Below are positions 10,556-22,514 of a stretch of 64,000 nucleotides of DNA, piece after piece. This stretch comes from Dryas octopetala (taxonomy: Eukaryota; Streptophyta; Magnoliopsida; Rosales; Rosaceae). Position 1 is the first letter of the stretch; every line of letters starts with the position of its first letter. The stretch is from NCBI GenBank assembly GCA_963921425.1, contig OY992839.1:7915409-7979408 (forward strand), given 5' to 3'. Under the pieces are notes generated by a model that ran no database searches, was not told where the DNA came from, and saw nothing but the letters and a program-made list of their open reading frames with translations. The translations under genes were made by a program, and so were the position numbers.

Positions 10556-11118
10556 TTAATAATTGAAATGTGTAAGTTACTTACACAACTACAAAGTAAT
10601 AATTAATACTTTAAAAAGAAGGAAGTAAAATTATTATTAAACAGGAGTCCAGTCCACTTCTTCATTGCCCATAATATATTTCTAGTGGTATTCCACTTGG
10701 AAGCCATCGATGCATGCCACGTTGGCATTTGTTTAATCCAACGGTAGAAGAAGAGGGTACACAACTACACATAGAAAGCGATGCAGTGTGCATCCATGCT
10801 CTGTCATTAACTATAACCAAATGATAAATGCCATAGATTCATGAAACTTGGAAGTTGGAACTTTGAATTTATTAGCTTACGTTTGAAGATGGTCTCCAGC
10901 AGTTCATGCATATAAGGAATTTTCCGTCCTAAAAATTTATTTTTCCTAATATGTGGAATCCCTATAATATACATTTAACAAAGATCATCTTCGCAAGGCA
11001 TTACATGCATTCTGCAAAAGCATAAGGACTTGTGTGTGTTTGTGTGTATGTCGTCTGTCTATTTTCTAGGTCATTGTTCTAGAACTATAAGCCAATTGTT
11101 AAAAGAATATTCTTCTCA
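10556..11118. other. Intergenic and 3' flank of B3 copy 2
   Basis: From about 10960 the sequence resembles the 3' flank of B3 copy 3 (around 15000-15050), including TATAAGCCAATTGTTA. This marks one edge of the tandem duplication unit. No gene. Confidence 0.5.
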
Positions 11119-11977
11119 TCACCATGGAGCATTGGCCTCTTCCTGAAAGATGAGTTCATACCTCTTGGCAATTTCTTCCAAAGCCTCTACCTTAGCATCA
11201 AGACTTGCTATCATCTCTTTCAATTCCAAATACTTGGATTCAAGAGCTCTCATCTCCTTTTTTGCACAAACTTGCTCAAGTTTAGATTCTTCTAAATACC
11301 TCTTTGATTCCATAGACTCCTTTGATTCCAAGGACAGACTCAGAAGCCACTTCAGCCGGGCACGTAAAAATCCAACATTCATACCCAACACCTCAAAGGC
11401 ATCTAGAGTCTTCTCCCACATTACATAATCAGCATGAGGGGTGGATAGCTTGCAAGCTCTGATGGCATTAGCAATTCTAGTAGTTTCAGTTATTATTTCA
11501 GCAGCCAACTTACAATTAATACCAATGAGGAGATGGTCATGCAGAAATGAACTTTGAGAGCAGCATAGATCATAATAGTTAGTCCTGAGCTGTTTGGAGA
11601 GATGAGAATCTATAGTCACACCATTAATAACAATGGTGAAATTCTCAATGCTTCTAACATCTTCAAAATCAGCAACTGGTCTTGGAAATCTAATACCTTT
11701 TGGAATGTTGGAGCCAAATTCCTCATTGTCATCCTCAGAGTGATAATCTACAAGCTCAGGATTAGTATCTAATGTCAGCCTTGTCTTTCGAATATTGCCT
11801 TGACACACATCTCTGACTCTTGGAACAGGCATTGCATGATTTTCCTCTGCATAATCTTTCATCAAGTTATTACCAAAAAAAATAAAAAATCTTCCATCAT
11901 GTTAACATTTCAGGTTTGGATGATTATGGGGAGTAGTTTTAGAGACCCCTCATAATTTCTGAAGAAGCAAAGTAGAT

Positions 11978-12061
<84 letters not shown>

Positions 12062-13547
12062 CAAACACTGTTTGTTTGGCACTGGCATTGAATTTCAAGA
12101 GACTAAAAGCTGCATCTACTTCATCAAGACTATGTGCTCCCATTATGTACACCTGTAACAGTGTGTAGAGAGAACAATCAACGAAACTTAGAACTGCACA
12201 GATAGATATCAGGAAATTATACGGATAAACCACATTGAACCAGAAGAATAAGCTTCATTGTAGCAAGGAGTCCAACTTAAGGGGACAATATGGCCAATTG
12301 AATATGTCACAATAAATTTAAGGGTATTAAGAACCAGAAATTCCCAAGAAACAACAGTGGCATACCTTAAACTTCAAAGGCCTGACCAAACGGAAAACTA
12401 AGAGATCACCGACAAGTAACTTGTTTTCAATACAAAACATTTTCCATCCACTACTCAGTATCCTCTTTCCCACAAGAAATTTTGTTCTATATTCTTGCCC
12501 GCTTTCATCTTCCAAGGTTACTGTTGTATCGTGCAATGGCAAATGGAAATGGCAGAATTCCTTAGGCAGTGTCTGTCAATAGAAAAATTAAGTGCATAAC
12601 TACATAAATATTTGTTTAGGACTCCAACTCCAGTCCTTCAAAACTTGGTACATTGTTTCAGACTTACCACACAAAACCAACGGGTTACATTTGAATGTAT
12701 CATAGACTTCACAAAGATGGGGCATTCAACTCCTAGATTTTCCTGGATCTCTTTAATTTGGTTTTCGACAGAAGACTCCTGAGGATCGTCACAATTATCA
12801 AACATGTTGCTCTTCCGTTTGCATCTACTCAGTCAATCAAGACATCAATATTAGATACTTGAACTTGAAGCACTAAAATGTTTAAGATAATTAACTAAGC
12901 ATTTTGATGAAATATACCTACCCTTTAGGCGTTTGAGGATGGCCAGCAAGAACTTTCTGTTAAAAAATCAAAAGAATTGTCCATTCAATTCAATTCTTTA
13001 TTGGATTAATTGAAAATAATATTACCATAAGATAATTCAACTAATTGGGAATAGATGAATATACAAGAGCTGAATCAGAAACTGGGCTACAAGTTGTTGA
13101 TTTGCAAATAACAATCTGCTGGGTCAATTAATCAAACAGAAAAGCAGACCCAAATGGAAAGAGAATTCAATACTACTCCAGAGTCCAGGCTACAGGGAGA
13201 GGGTGCCTGAGTTCAGTTGTTTACCCAAAAAAAATTAAGATAGTAACAAAAACCAGAAGTAAACAAATTTGAGTCATTTAACACTTTAACAGTGTTGGTT
13301 CTAGGATTCTGAAATAATTTGTGACGATTAGAAGATGAACCATTTTAATTAGTGAGTAAGGTGCGTAGAAAATGACAAAGAAAAGCGTTCTCACTCGCTT
13401 GGCCTTATGGGTTGGACCAGCCTTGAACACATCTTTGTGGGTCTCCAATGGCTGCCTCTGCTCTACTACCTGCCATTGAAAAAACTACTATTGAGCAAGC
13501 ACATTCACAACCTTATATGCAAACCCATCATTTACAGAATATATGCG

Positions 13548-13580
<33 letters not shown>

Positions 13581-13748
13581 CAAGGGGGGAGAATGAAGAG
13601 TACTTCGGCGGCTATGGTACTGGGAAATAGTCAAATGGTCTTCTTCTTCTTCTTCTTCTGTGAAATACTCAAAGAATTCCTCCTTGACATTGAAGTTGAG
13701 CATGAAGCTTTGGCTGTCTTTCCTCTCCTGAATCATCGTCATTGGCAT
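11119..13748 (-). CDS. B3 domain-containing protein, copy 2
   Basis: Predicted protein of 486 aa. Exons in coding order: 13748-13581, 13469-13395, 12956-12922, 12824-12668, 12572-12366, 12152-12062, 11846-11119. Five of the seven exons have the same length or differ by one or two codons from copy 1. Residues 1-56 are new relative to copy 1 and include an acidic run (FFEYFTEEEEEED). The B3 domain lies at about 125-244 (FVKSMIHSNVTRWF, TLPKEFCHFHLP, VGDLLVFRLVRPLKFK). The C-terminal 240 aa are acidic, then coiled-coil, ending NAPW. The GGW turn of the B3 domain reads SSGW here. Intron 1 and intron 6 both begin with CT tracts; the intron 6 tract is about 80 bases. The reading frame is intact, which fits an expressed paralogue, but I cannot see transcripts. 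An in-frame ATG two codons downstream is an alternative start. Confidence 0.85.
11980..12058. repeat. (GA)n microsatellite, about 40 units
   Basis: The longest simple repeat in the window. On the coding strand it is CT-rich and starts two bases inside intron 6 of B3 copy 2, directly after the GT donor and an AC. Confidence 0.95.
13550..13579. repeat. GA-rich tract at the intron 1 donor of B3 copy 2
   Basis: Imperfect GA repeat, CT on the coding strand, beginning at the splice donor of exon 1. Confidence 0.9.
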
Positions 13749-14156
13749 TTGACCAACACCCAAGCTGAGAGCTCCGAGAGCTCTGCCACCTCACCACCCT
13801 TTTTTTTTTTTTTTACCCTTTTGTGAATAAGCACTATTCGCCCACGTTTAGCTTCTCAAACAAGTTATCCATCTATTCTACTGTTATGAAATGAATAATC
13901 TACGCTAAATATATCAATTGTGTCCCTCCCTAATATATTATATTTTAGTAATTAGTTAAGAAATTGAGGTTATAATAGTAATTGCACATCACCTCACTTT
14001 TACGGATATTTTTCCATCAGGAATGGGCATGCCAGTATGTCACATCCTCTCACATCCTCGCACATTAATGAGGCTCACATCAGGGAGTTCTTCTCAACTG
14101 GGAAAAGAGGCCTCATAGAGCATGCCCTCATATTGTACTCATGAGCAAAGCTAGGA

Positions 14157-14283
14157 AACCATATTTTGATTATACATAGTGTATCGCCTCTCTCTAATAG
14201 AAATAAAGGTGAGATTCATCGATATAAATAGTTCTCATTTCTATTAGAGATGTGATCCTTAATATAATACCAAAATGTGATTT
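14157..14283. mobile_element. Small hairpin MITE
   Basis: Perfect inverted repeat TCTCTAATAGAAAT (14191-14204) / ATTTCTATTAGAGA (14237-14250), extended outward by imperfect pairing to about 14157 and 14283. I did not find a clear target duplication, so the class is open. Confidence 0.6.
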
Positions 14284-14335
14284 CTCTAACATTATTATTA
14301 GCTTACATATACTTTGTTTATATGCCCGTGAAGGC

Positions 14336-14560
14336 AAAAAGACTTCATTTTTTACTCTTATTTATAAGGTATAAATCTTACAGTCACGATGATTCATAGC
14401 AAGCATATCTAGCAGTGTTAATTGAACCATTGTTATAGTCTTCATATTAAAGAGGACTTTTTTTCTATGGACTATTATCTCATGCAACCAACTTCTCACC
14501 CCCACTCTTAAAACCACCTATGCATTTCGATGGTTCATGAGATGGACAAAATCTGGAGAA
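14336..14560. repeat. Upstream flank shared by B3 copies 2 and 3
   Basis: Matches 19525-19760 in the same orientation (for example CAACCAACTTCTCACCCC and GATGGTTCAT). With the gene bodies, this shows the duplicated unit ran from about 11.0 to 14.56 kb and from about 15.0 to 19.76 kb. The second unit was later lengthened by TE insertion. Confidence 0.75.
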
Positions 14561-15050
14561 ATTATTGTATTCGTATACACCATGTGGCATTATTATATGA
14601 TGTATCTAACTAGTTATATTGTACCATTATTTACTTTTATCTGGCGAGAGAAGGATCCCTACATCGGGAATTCAAGGCATTACATAGTGATTTACAAGCG
14701 TGTTTTTAAGAAATTTCTTTTTCCAAATGTTTGGACAAGCTTTTTCGTTCTCCTCCATAAGCAGTAAATTACTAGAACTCGCACTTTTTGAAATTTATGT
14801 TAGAGAGGAGGTTGTTACATGCAACCCCAAGGCCAGATCAATCACTTCTGGCTATCAAGTAACATGTGATGAGTCAGGTGAAGATAGAGATCCATAATCA
14901 AAGAAAAATAATCTCTTCTCAAAATTAAGACTGGAAAAAAAATGTCATTGGCAAAGGATTTATCTGTAATGCTCATTACCTATACATATTGCAACCAACT
15001 GAAGAATGTGGAATCCCTATTATAAGCCAATTGTTACATAAGTATTCTAC
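14561..15050. other. Intergenic between B3 copies 2 and 3
   Basis: No gene recognised. The last part is the 3' flank of copy 3. Confidence 0.5.
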
Positions 15051-17448
15051 TCAACGCCATGGAGCATTAGCCTCTTCCTGGAAGACAAGTTCATACCTCT
15101 TGGTAATTTCTTCTAAAGCCTCTACCTTAGCATCGAGATCTGCAATCATCTCTTTCAATTCTGAATACTTGGATTCGAAAGCTCTCATCTCATCTTCTGC
15201 ACAAACTTGCTCAAGTTTAGCTTCTATATATCTCTTTGATCTCATAGCCTCTTTTGATGTGAAGGAAAGGCTCAGAAGCCGCTTCATCCGGGCACGTAAA
15301 AATCCAACATTCATACCCAACAGCTCAAAGGAATCTAAAGTCTTTTCCCACATATCATAATCAGCATAGGGGGTGGAAAGCTTGCAGGCTCTAATGGCAT
15401 TAGCAATTCTAGTAGTTTCCGTTATTATTTCAGCAGCCAACTTGCCATTAATACCAACGAGGAGATGGTCATGCAGAAATGACCTCTGAGAGCAGCATAG
15501 GTAATAATAGTTAGTCCTGAGCTGTTTGGAGAGCCGAGAATCTATAGTCACACCATTGACAATAATGGTGAAATTCTCAATGCTTCTAACATCTTCAAAA
15601 TCAGCAACTGGTCTTGGAAATCTAAGGCATTCTAGAAAGTTGGAGCCAAATTCCTCATTGTCATCATCAGAGTGATGATCTGCACGCTCAGGATTAGTAT
15701 CCAATGTCAGCCTTGTCTTTCGAATATTGCCTTGACATATATCTCTTAGAAGAGGCATTTGATGGTTTTCCACTACATAATCATTCATCAAGTTATTACC
15801 AAACATAAAAAAGCTTTACTCAAGTTAACATTTCAGGTATGGATGCAGTGATTATGGGGAGTAAGGGAGAGAGAATACGAAGCACTGTTTGCTTGGTTCC
15901 GGCATTAAATTTCAAGAGGCTAAAAGCTGCATCTACTTCAGCCAGACTATGTGCTCCCATTATGTACACCTGTAACAGTGTGCGTAGAGAGAACAATCAA
16001 CAAAAACTAGAGCTGCACATGAAAGATATCAGGAAATTAGACCGATAAACCACATGCAAAAGCAGAAGATTCAGCTTCATCCTAGAAAGAAGTCCAACTT
16101 TAAGAGGACGATATGGCCAATTAAATATGTCACATTAAATTTTAGGGTATTAAGAACCAGAAATTCCCAAGCAACAACAGTGGCATACCTTAAACTTCAA
16201 AGGCCTGACCATATGGAAAACTAAGAGATCACCAACAAGTAACTTGTTGTCAATACAAAACCTTCTCCATCCACCACTCAGCCTCCTCTTTCCCCCAAGA
16301 AAATTTGTTCTATATTCTTGCCCACTTTCATCTTCCAAGGTTATGGTTGTATCGTGCAATGGCAAATGCAAATGGCAGAATTCCTTAGGCAGTGTCTGTC
16401 AATAGAAAAATTTTGTGCATAACTACATACATATTTGTTTAGGACTCCAAGTCCTGTCCTTCTAAACTTAGTACATGGGTTTAGACTTACCAATAAAAAG
16501 CAATGGGTAACATTTGATGGTCCCATATGTGTCACAAAGATGGGGCATTCAGCTCCTAGATTTTCCTGGACCTCTTTAATTTGGTTTTGGATAGAAGAAA
16601 CTTCAGGATCGTTAACATTATCGAACATGGTTCTCTTCCCTTTACAGCTAGTCAGTGAATCAAGACATCAACACTAGATATACTTGAACTTAAACTCTAA
16701 ATTGTTCAAGATAATTAACCAAACATTTTGATAAATGTACCTACCATTGAGTTTTTTGAGGATCACCAGGAACTTTCTGTTCAAAAATCAAAAGAACTTT
16801 CCACTCAGTTCTTACTACATTAATTGAAAACAATACTACCATCAAGATCATTCAACTAATTGGGAATAGATGAATAAACAAGTTTTGTATCGGAAATTCG
16901 GCTACAAGGTGTTGATTTGCAAATAACAATCTGTTGGGTCGATTCATCAAACATGCAATAAACAAAAAATGGGCATGTTCTTTGGCTAGCACAATTTCTG
17001 GCTTTCCCATATGATTGTTAAAGCACCCAACAGAAGACCAAATGGAAAGATAGAGAAAACAATACCACCCCAGGCTACATGGGATGTAACATAAACGAGG
17101 GTGCCTGAGTTAATTTATCTGGTCACCCAAAAAAATAATGGTAACAAAAACCAGAGACAGATACTGTATTACTGTGTTGATTTTTAGTATTATGAAATAA
17201 TTTGTGACTACTAGAAGAAGAACCATCTTAATTAGTGAGTAAGGTGTGTGCAGAAAATGACAATGAAAAGCGTTCTCACTCGCTTGGCCTTATGGGTTGG
17301 ACGGGTCTTGAACACATTTTTCTGGGTCGCCAATGGCTTCCTCTGCTTTACTGCCTGACATTGAACTACTATTCAGCAAAGCACATTCACAACCTTATAT
17401 ATGCAAATCCATCAAATACAGAACGTATATCGGTATATGTATACATAT

Positions 17449-17493
<45 letters not shown>

Positions 17494-17639
17494 CTTCGGC
17501 GGCTATGCAGACAAAACTGGGAAACAGTCGATTTGTCTTCTTCTTCTTCTGTGAAATACTCGAAGAATTCCTCCTTGGCATTCATGTTGAGCATGAAGCT
17601 TTGGCTGTCTTTCCTCTTCTGGGTCATCGCCACATGCAT
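15051..17639 (-). CDS. B3 domain-containing protein, copy 3
   Basis: Predicted protein of 476 aa. Exons in coding order: 17639-17493, 17354-17280, 16776-16745, 16647-16491, 16395-16189, 15969-15879, 15772-15051, with phases identical to copies 1 and 2. The N-terminal 49 aa resemble copy 2 (RKDSQSFMLN, EEFFEYFTEEEE). The B3 domain is at about 117-236 (PSNVTHCFLL, TLPKEFCHLHLP, LSGGWRRFC, VGDLLVFHMVRPLKFK). The canonical GGFWL is replaced by THCFLL, so DNA contacts may differ from copy 1. The C-terminus is acidic and coiled-coil and ends NAPWR, one residue longer than its sisters. It is closest to copy 2 in all exons and in its flanks, so these two are the youngest pair. Confidence 0.85.
17453..17491. 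repeat. (GA)n microsatellite at the intron 1 donor of B3 copy 3
   Basis: CT tract on the coding strand starting directly at the splice donor (exon ends at 17493). Confidence 0.9.
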
Positions 17640-18195
17640 TTGACAAACACCCAACCTCAAGTTCAGAGCTCTCTTGGCCCCCAAAAAAAAAAAAAAAAAA
17701 AACCTCAGAGCTCTCTCCACCTCAACACCTTTTTCCTTTTTGTGAATATGCAGTATTCACAGACCCAGCTTAGCTTCCCAAACAAGCAATTCATGATTCA
17801 TCTATGGGCAAAATATCAATTCTATCCCTCCCTAATAATATTTATTTAAAAATTAAAGTTATTACAGTAATTACACATCACTTCACTTCTCTCTCTCGCT
17901 GTTCTCATGCTCTGCATGTGTGTGATGCACTCATGCACTGATGCTTATGGATTATTAATAATCCGACGTATCAAAATTGTCTGATTTTTTTTTTTTTGCC
18001 ACGATCAAAATTGTCTTATCAAAAACACATTTTCTATCCTAGAAATAATTAAAATAAAAATTAATGAAAAGTTATTATGCACTCCAAATATTATGGAGTC
18101 ACACATAAAGAGTGCTGAGAACCTATTTTTAGTACAGACAGAGGTGAAATTGTTTTATTGTATGCCCAATTATTTTGAAGTGCTTATATTTTCAC
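17640..18195. other. Upstream region of B3 copy 3
   Basis: Promoter-proximal sequence similar to that of copy 2 for about 200 bases. A poly-A run lies at 17682-17701. No other gene. Confidence 0.5.
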
Positions 18196-18197
18196 TT

Positions 18198-19305
18198 TCT
18201 ATCATATTTTCTCACCCACCTTATTTTTACACCCACTATTAAATTTAAAAAAAAAATATAAAAACATTCTTTCTACCTTCCATAATTTCTATAATATTCT
18301 TTGATATACCCACTTAAACACTCACCTACTAAATATTATGTTCACCTCCCTTAACTATTATTCCACACACCCATCTTTTTTCCAAATAGAAGAAAAAGAA
18401 TCTTATAACTATCCTATAATTCATTCATAAATTCCAAATTAAATCCTTAAGATTAATATTCAATTTCTAAATCAAAAGAAACAATAAAATGAGAATGAAT
18501 TCTTAATCTAAAATTATAAATAAATAAAAAAGGTTTAAGGTATAGAATAATCATATATTTTAATAGATGTATGACATCAACCAAATAGTATCATCGATTT
18601 TAAGTTTTGGTGTTAGAGTAAAATTAGGGTTTATGGAAGAAAAGAATTATGAAAAAAAAAATGGATGGGTGGGATGATAGTTAAAGGGGGTGAGAATAGT
18701 GTTTAGTAGGTGGGTGTTTGAGTTGTTATATCAAAAGAAAATTAAGATTAAATACCAAATATCAATAGTTTTTCAGTAAAGCAGGAAGACACTAATTTTT
18801 TTTTTTAGTTTAGGTACTAACCTAGAGCAAGACATTTTGAATTAGGTCACAAATCAGTTTGTTATACACTTGTGACTGTCGAACAGTCACAGTTGTGACC
18901 GTTTCAAATTTATAAAAATTCAAAATTTTTAAGGGTTTAATACTTTTGATTTAGGCTTGGGGGATGAAATCATATAAACCAAAGACTAAACATTAAAGTT
19001 TAAGTCTTGCAAATATTGAAAAAACAACAAATCAATAAAAAAGTTATGACTGTTAAACAGTCACAGCTCAATATAACCATATGTTTTAAAATTGGTACCT
19101 AAACTGAAATTTAGTACCTAAAGTGAAATGATATAAATATTTTGGTAGTTAAAATGAAAAAAACATTACAATTTGGTACTTTAAAGTCAACGAACCTTTA
19201 TATCAAAGGGTATTATAAGAATAATAGGAGATAAGAAGAGTGTTTTTATATTTTTTTCAAATTTAATAGTGGGTAAAAGAATAGAACAGGGGGTATAGAT
19301 TAGGA
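18198..19305. mobile_element. Foldback element split by a later insertion
   Basis: The left arm (about 18198-18395) is an imperfect reverse complement of two separated blocks on the right, 18648-18735 and 19208-19305. Shared words include CACCTACTAAA, TTTGATATA and ACCCACTATTAAATTT. The right arm is interrupted by the 18736-19197 element. Outer ends are approximate and I could not fix a target duplication. Confidence 0.7.
18736..19197. mobile_element. Nested element with perfect 10 bp target duplication
   Basis: It interrupts the right arm of the surrounding foldback element. TTATATCAAA occurs just before it (18726-18735) and directly after it (19198-19207). Removing it rejoins the arm. It contains the palindrome GTGACTGTCGAACAGTCAC (about 18872-18890) and a related half further on. 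A reversed, diverged relative is at 7678-7985. The duplication length fits Mutator-like transposition. No ORF. Confidence 0.8.
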
Positions 19306-20038
19306 TTGAGAACCTTTCCTTCCCTTTTTAAGCTTTTTATTTTTCAGTTTTAATTCTATTAGTCTTTCTATTCTCCTTTTTCCTCACGTCTCATTCTCTT
19401 ATAAGTAATAACTCTTCTATTTCTCATCTTCATCTCCTTTATTTTTCTTAAGGGAATTGAATAAAAAACAAAAAGGTTACCGAACAAACCCAAATTTTAG
19501 GTCTTTGTTTTTGGTGTGAGGGTAGAAAGACTTCATTTTTCATTTTTCACTCTTTACAAGTTACAACATATAAATCTTACAGTCACGTTCAACGGAAGCA
19601 TCTCGCACTGTTAATTGAACCATTTTAAAGAGGACATTTTATCTATAGACTATTTATCTTATGCAACCAACTTCTCACCCCACTCCTGGATAATCAACAT
19701 CTACCATCAAGAAAACCTATACATTGTATCTGATGGTTCATAAGATAAGACAAAATCTGTCTTAAACATATGTACCTTATACTATATATATACATGTGAT
19801 CTCATCCCTAGTTCTATTTGTACACTTCATGCCAGAGTACCAACTACTTGTGCATGGATCTAGTCCGAATACAGCAGAATATGTCGGAAAATGCAGACCT
19901 CACCTCCATCGCATGAGCTGCTACCACTAATTCTTTACTCATCATCCTGTGGGAATCAGATTTGCAAGATATATCTTAGGATCTTGACAATTCAAGCCAC
20001 CTAGCAGAGTTCCCTTAAAGGCCAACTCATAAGAGAGG
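19306..20038. other. Intergenic, with the B3 upstream duplicate
   Basis: 19525-19760 is the counterpart of 14336-14560. The rest is AT-rich and contains the presumed 3' flank of the DUF829 gene. Confidence 0.5.
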
Positions 20039-22514
20039 TCATAATCTCGAGCGACGAATGCTTTTGAGACCATGAGAAGGTAGTTTACGAGCAGAGGCAA
20101 ATGGCTGCCCATTCAAAGACCCACAAAATTTAATATCCCATCCTTCAACGTTCTTAGGGACACAAACATCAAACAGGACTTGGCCAAGAACACTATGTGC
20201 GCTAATGCTTGGGGGCTTAGGCAGAGAGATTGATCTTTCTTTCTGTTCATCTTGTAAAGACCCAGATTCCCTGCCATTTGGATTCTCTGCTGAACTTGGC
20301 AAGAAGAAGTGGTCGCTTGGCTCAACTGCAACTCTTCTGAGGCTCTGGTTAGAGTTAACTGCTGCTTTCTGGAGATCACAGATTAGTTCAGATATCTCAT
20401 CATGCATGCCTTCCATGCCAACGTTTTCACTTTCAAGTTTCTGAACTCTTTGAGAAAAAACCAAAGCTGCCTTCTCAAGAAAATGAGTTACACAAGACCT
20501 ATATTGTATTGGATAATGCTTGTAATGACCTGAGATGAACAAAAAGTAATGTTAGTTTCGATCCTATGTGCCTCAAACATAGACGTAAACCAATAGGCAA
20601 AAGTTAAAAATGCGAAAAATACCATGCAGCACAATTTAAACATCAAATCTGAGCACTTCTGCATCTATTTTTGTGATTTTCTGTTTTTCCAAGATAAGAT
20701 GGTTCCCACAGAAGGTTCCACACAAAATCAAGAAATTTATAACAATTATTATTCAAGAGTGTTGCCTGTTGACATGAAGATAGAAACAATGCTTTGCACA
20801 CCATAATTTCACTAAAGCAAAAACATACATATTTAATTCCATATACCAAATAATTATAAAAAAAGTATGTAAGAAACCAGCGTTATGTGTTTACTGGTTT
20901 CTGATACCAAAACACATCACTGACGAGCAATATAATGTTTGGAGGTATTGCTCAATAATGAAATTTAAAACTACAGAACAGGATACAAATAACAAAGAGA
21001 GAGTTTTGAAACAAACCTAGGTGAGGGGAGCCATTCAATTTCACAAGCTTGACGTCTCCTCCAAATTCTTGTAAACGTTGAGTGAAATTGCAGATAATAT
21101 GATAGGGAGCGAGATCATCCTTATCAGAACAAAAAATGAGAAATGGAGCACCCAAATTCTGTAGGCAAACAATTAAATTGGTGCATTAAATAACAGAAAC
21201 AAACAACAGACAACTATAGGAGGGTAAAGTCTAAGTAATAGCTTACAACAGAGGAACACAAAGACTGCCAATACTCAGTATATTGGGATTCAAATCTTGT
21301 AAGATACAAAGCATCCAGACCAGAAGCAATGCCTTTAGCTACCCAAGATACTAGTTTTGATGATCCAGGCATCTTTCGAATGGTTGGGTGTAGAGCATAC
21401 TGAGTACCCAGGTCACTTGTAAAATCAACTGGACCAGAATCATAGATATGCCCAGTAATACAATTTCTGACCAATCGATATTCGCCCTTCACAAAGTTAA
21501 AGAAATTAATAAGAATAGAGTTTCTAGAATAAATATTTTGGATCAAATGATCATTATCAACAAAAATACAAAGCAGAAAGTTTTAACTGAAACTACAAAA
21601 GAAAAGCATACCGGAAGATAGAGCTGACTTTCACAAATCCCCTCAATAATCTGCATTTACATGTGCTAGTCATTACACATTACCGCCATTGCAATAAAAT
21701 CAGTAAAGACTAGTTAAGACTTGTAAAAGAATATCCTGAAATTAACTTATTGGTACCAAATACGAAATGGGGTATCGGTTATTCATAGAATTTACCTGAA
21801 AAACCTTGTACATACAAGCTTTTGTACCAGCAGAAAGACCCACAAAGACTACAGGGCATGGCTTAATCCTTAGCTCCTGAAAACCCCAAAAATAATAACT
21901 TAATAATAAAAAAAAATATGTTGAACACAAACACACACGCAACTATTCAAACAGTCGTAGCCCTTCGGTTCCGAGCTCCCTAAACTAATAAAATATGAAT
22001 CAAAATCCTAAGAAACATTTAAAAATTGGCAAGCCAGTAAGGAAGCTGACCTCAACAAGCTCATTGAGAATAACAAAAGCGGACGACATGGCCTTTTCGG
22101 GATGGAATCTGCACATATTTTCAACATCAAGGAAAAAATTTAGCTCAAAATGCAGAAAATAAATAACAATCCAATCCTAAAAGCCATTCCGTGAAGCACA
22201 AACCAAATTTCTACCAATTACAAGCAAACCCACGAAAGTTCCAATACATATAACTAAACAAGTATCCTAAAAGATTATGCATGGTCTGTTTGGTTGGTGA
22301 GAAAATGTGAGCAGAGAGCCACGTACGCGTGGAGAAAATGGGCATGGCAAACGAGGGAGTTCCAACCCAGAGACGTATACAAATCCACGTAATTCCTCAA
22401 GTGTCGCTCGTGAATCGAAACCCAAGCAAAGATGACGGCGATACCTTTGGAATCGGATACCTCCTTTCGTCCCCAGTAGATACCACCACTACCATTATCA
22501 CTCCCACCCCACAT
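20039..22514 (-). CDS. DUF829/TMEM53-like alpha/beta-hydrolase
   Basis: Predicted protein of 412 aa. Exons in coding order: 22514-22327, 22108-22051, 21876-21796, 21650-21612, 21486-21247, 21158-21017, 20529-20039, all GT-AG with consistent phases. The N-terminus (GIYWGRKEVSDSKGIAVIFA, then a WVS-H-LRNYVDLY stretch) is typical of plant DUF829 proteins. A hydrolase triad is visible: Ser97 in the nucleophile elbow GLSAG, Asp214-217 in FCSDKDDLAP, and His248 in NGSPHLG or His251 just after. The last exon adds about 160 aa including a coiled-coil stretch (QRVQKLESENVG) and a C-terminal CGSLNGQPFASARKLP motif found in plant members. Animal TMEM53 is a nuclear-envelope protein; the substrate and location of the plant proteins are not known to me. 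The gene stands alone between the B3 cluster and a repeat-rich stretch. Confidence 0.88.

Noticed and set aside
11910..12233. 107-codon ORF with a long Ser-Leu repeat
   Set aside because: It is the 91 bp B3 exon read on through the CT microsatellite of intron 6; the Ser-Leu run is the microsatellite, not protein.
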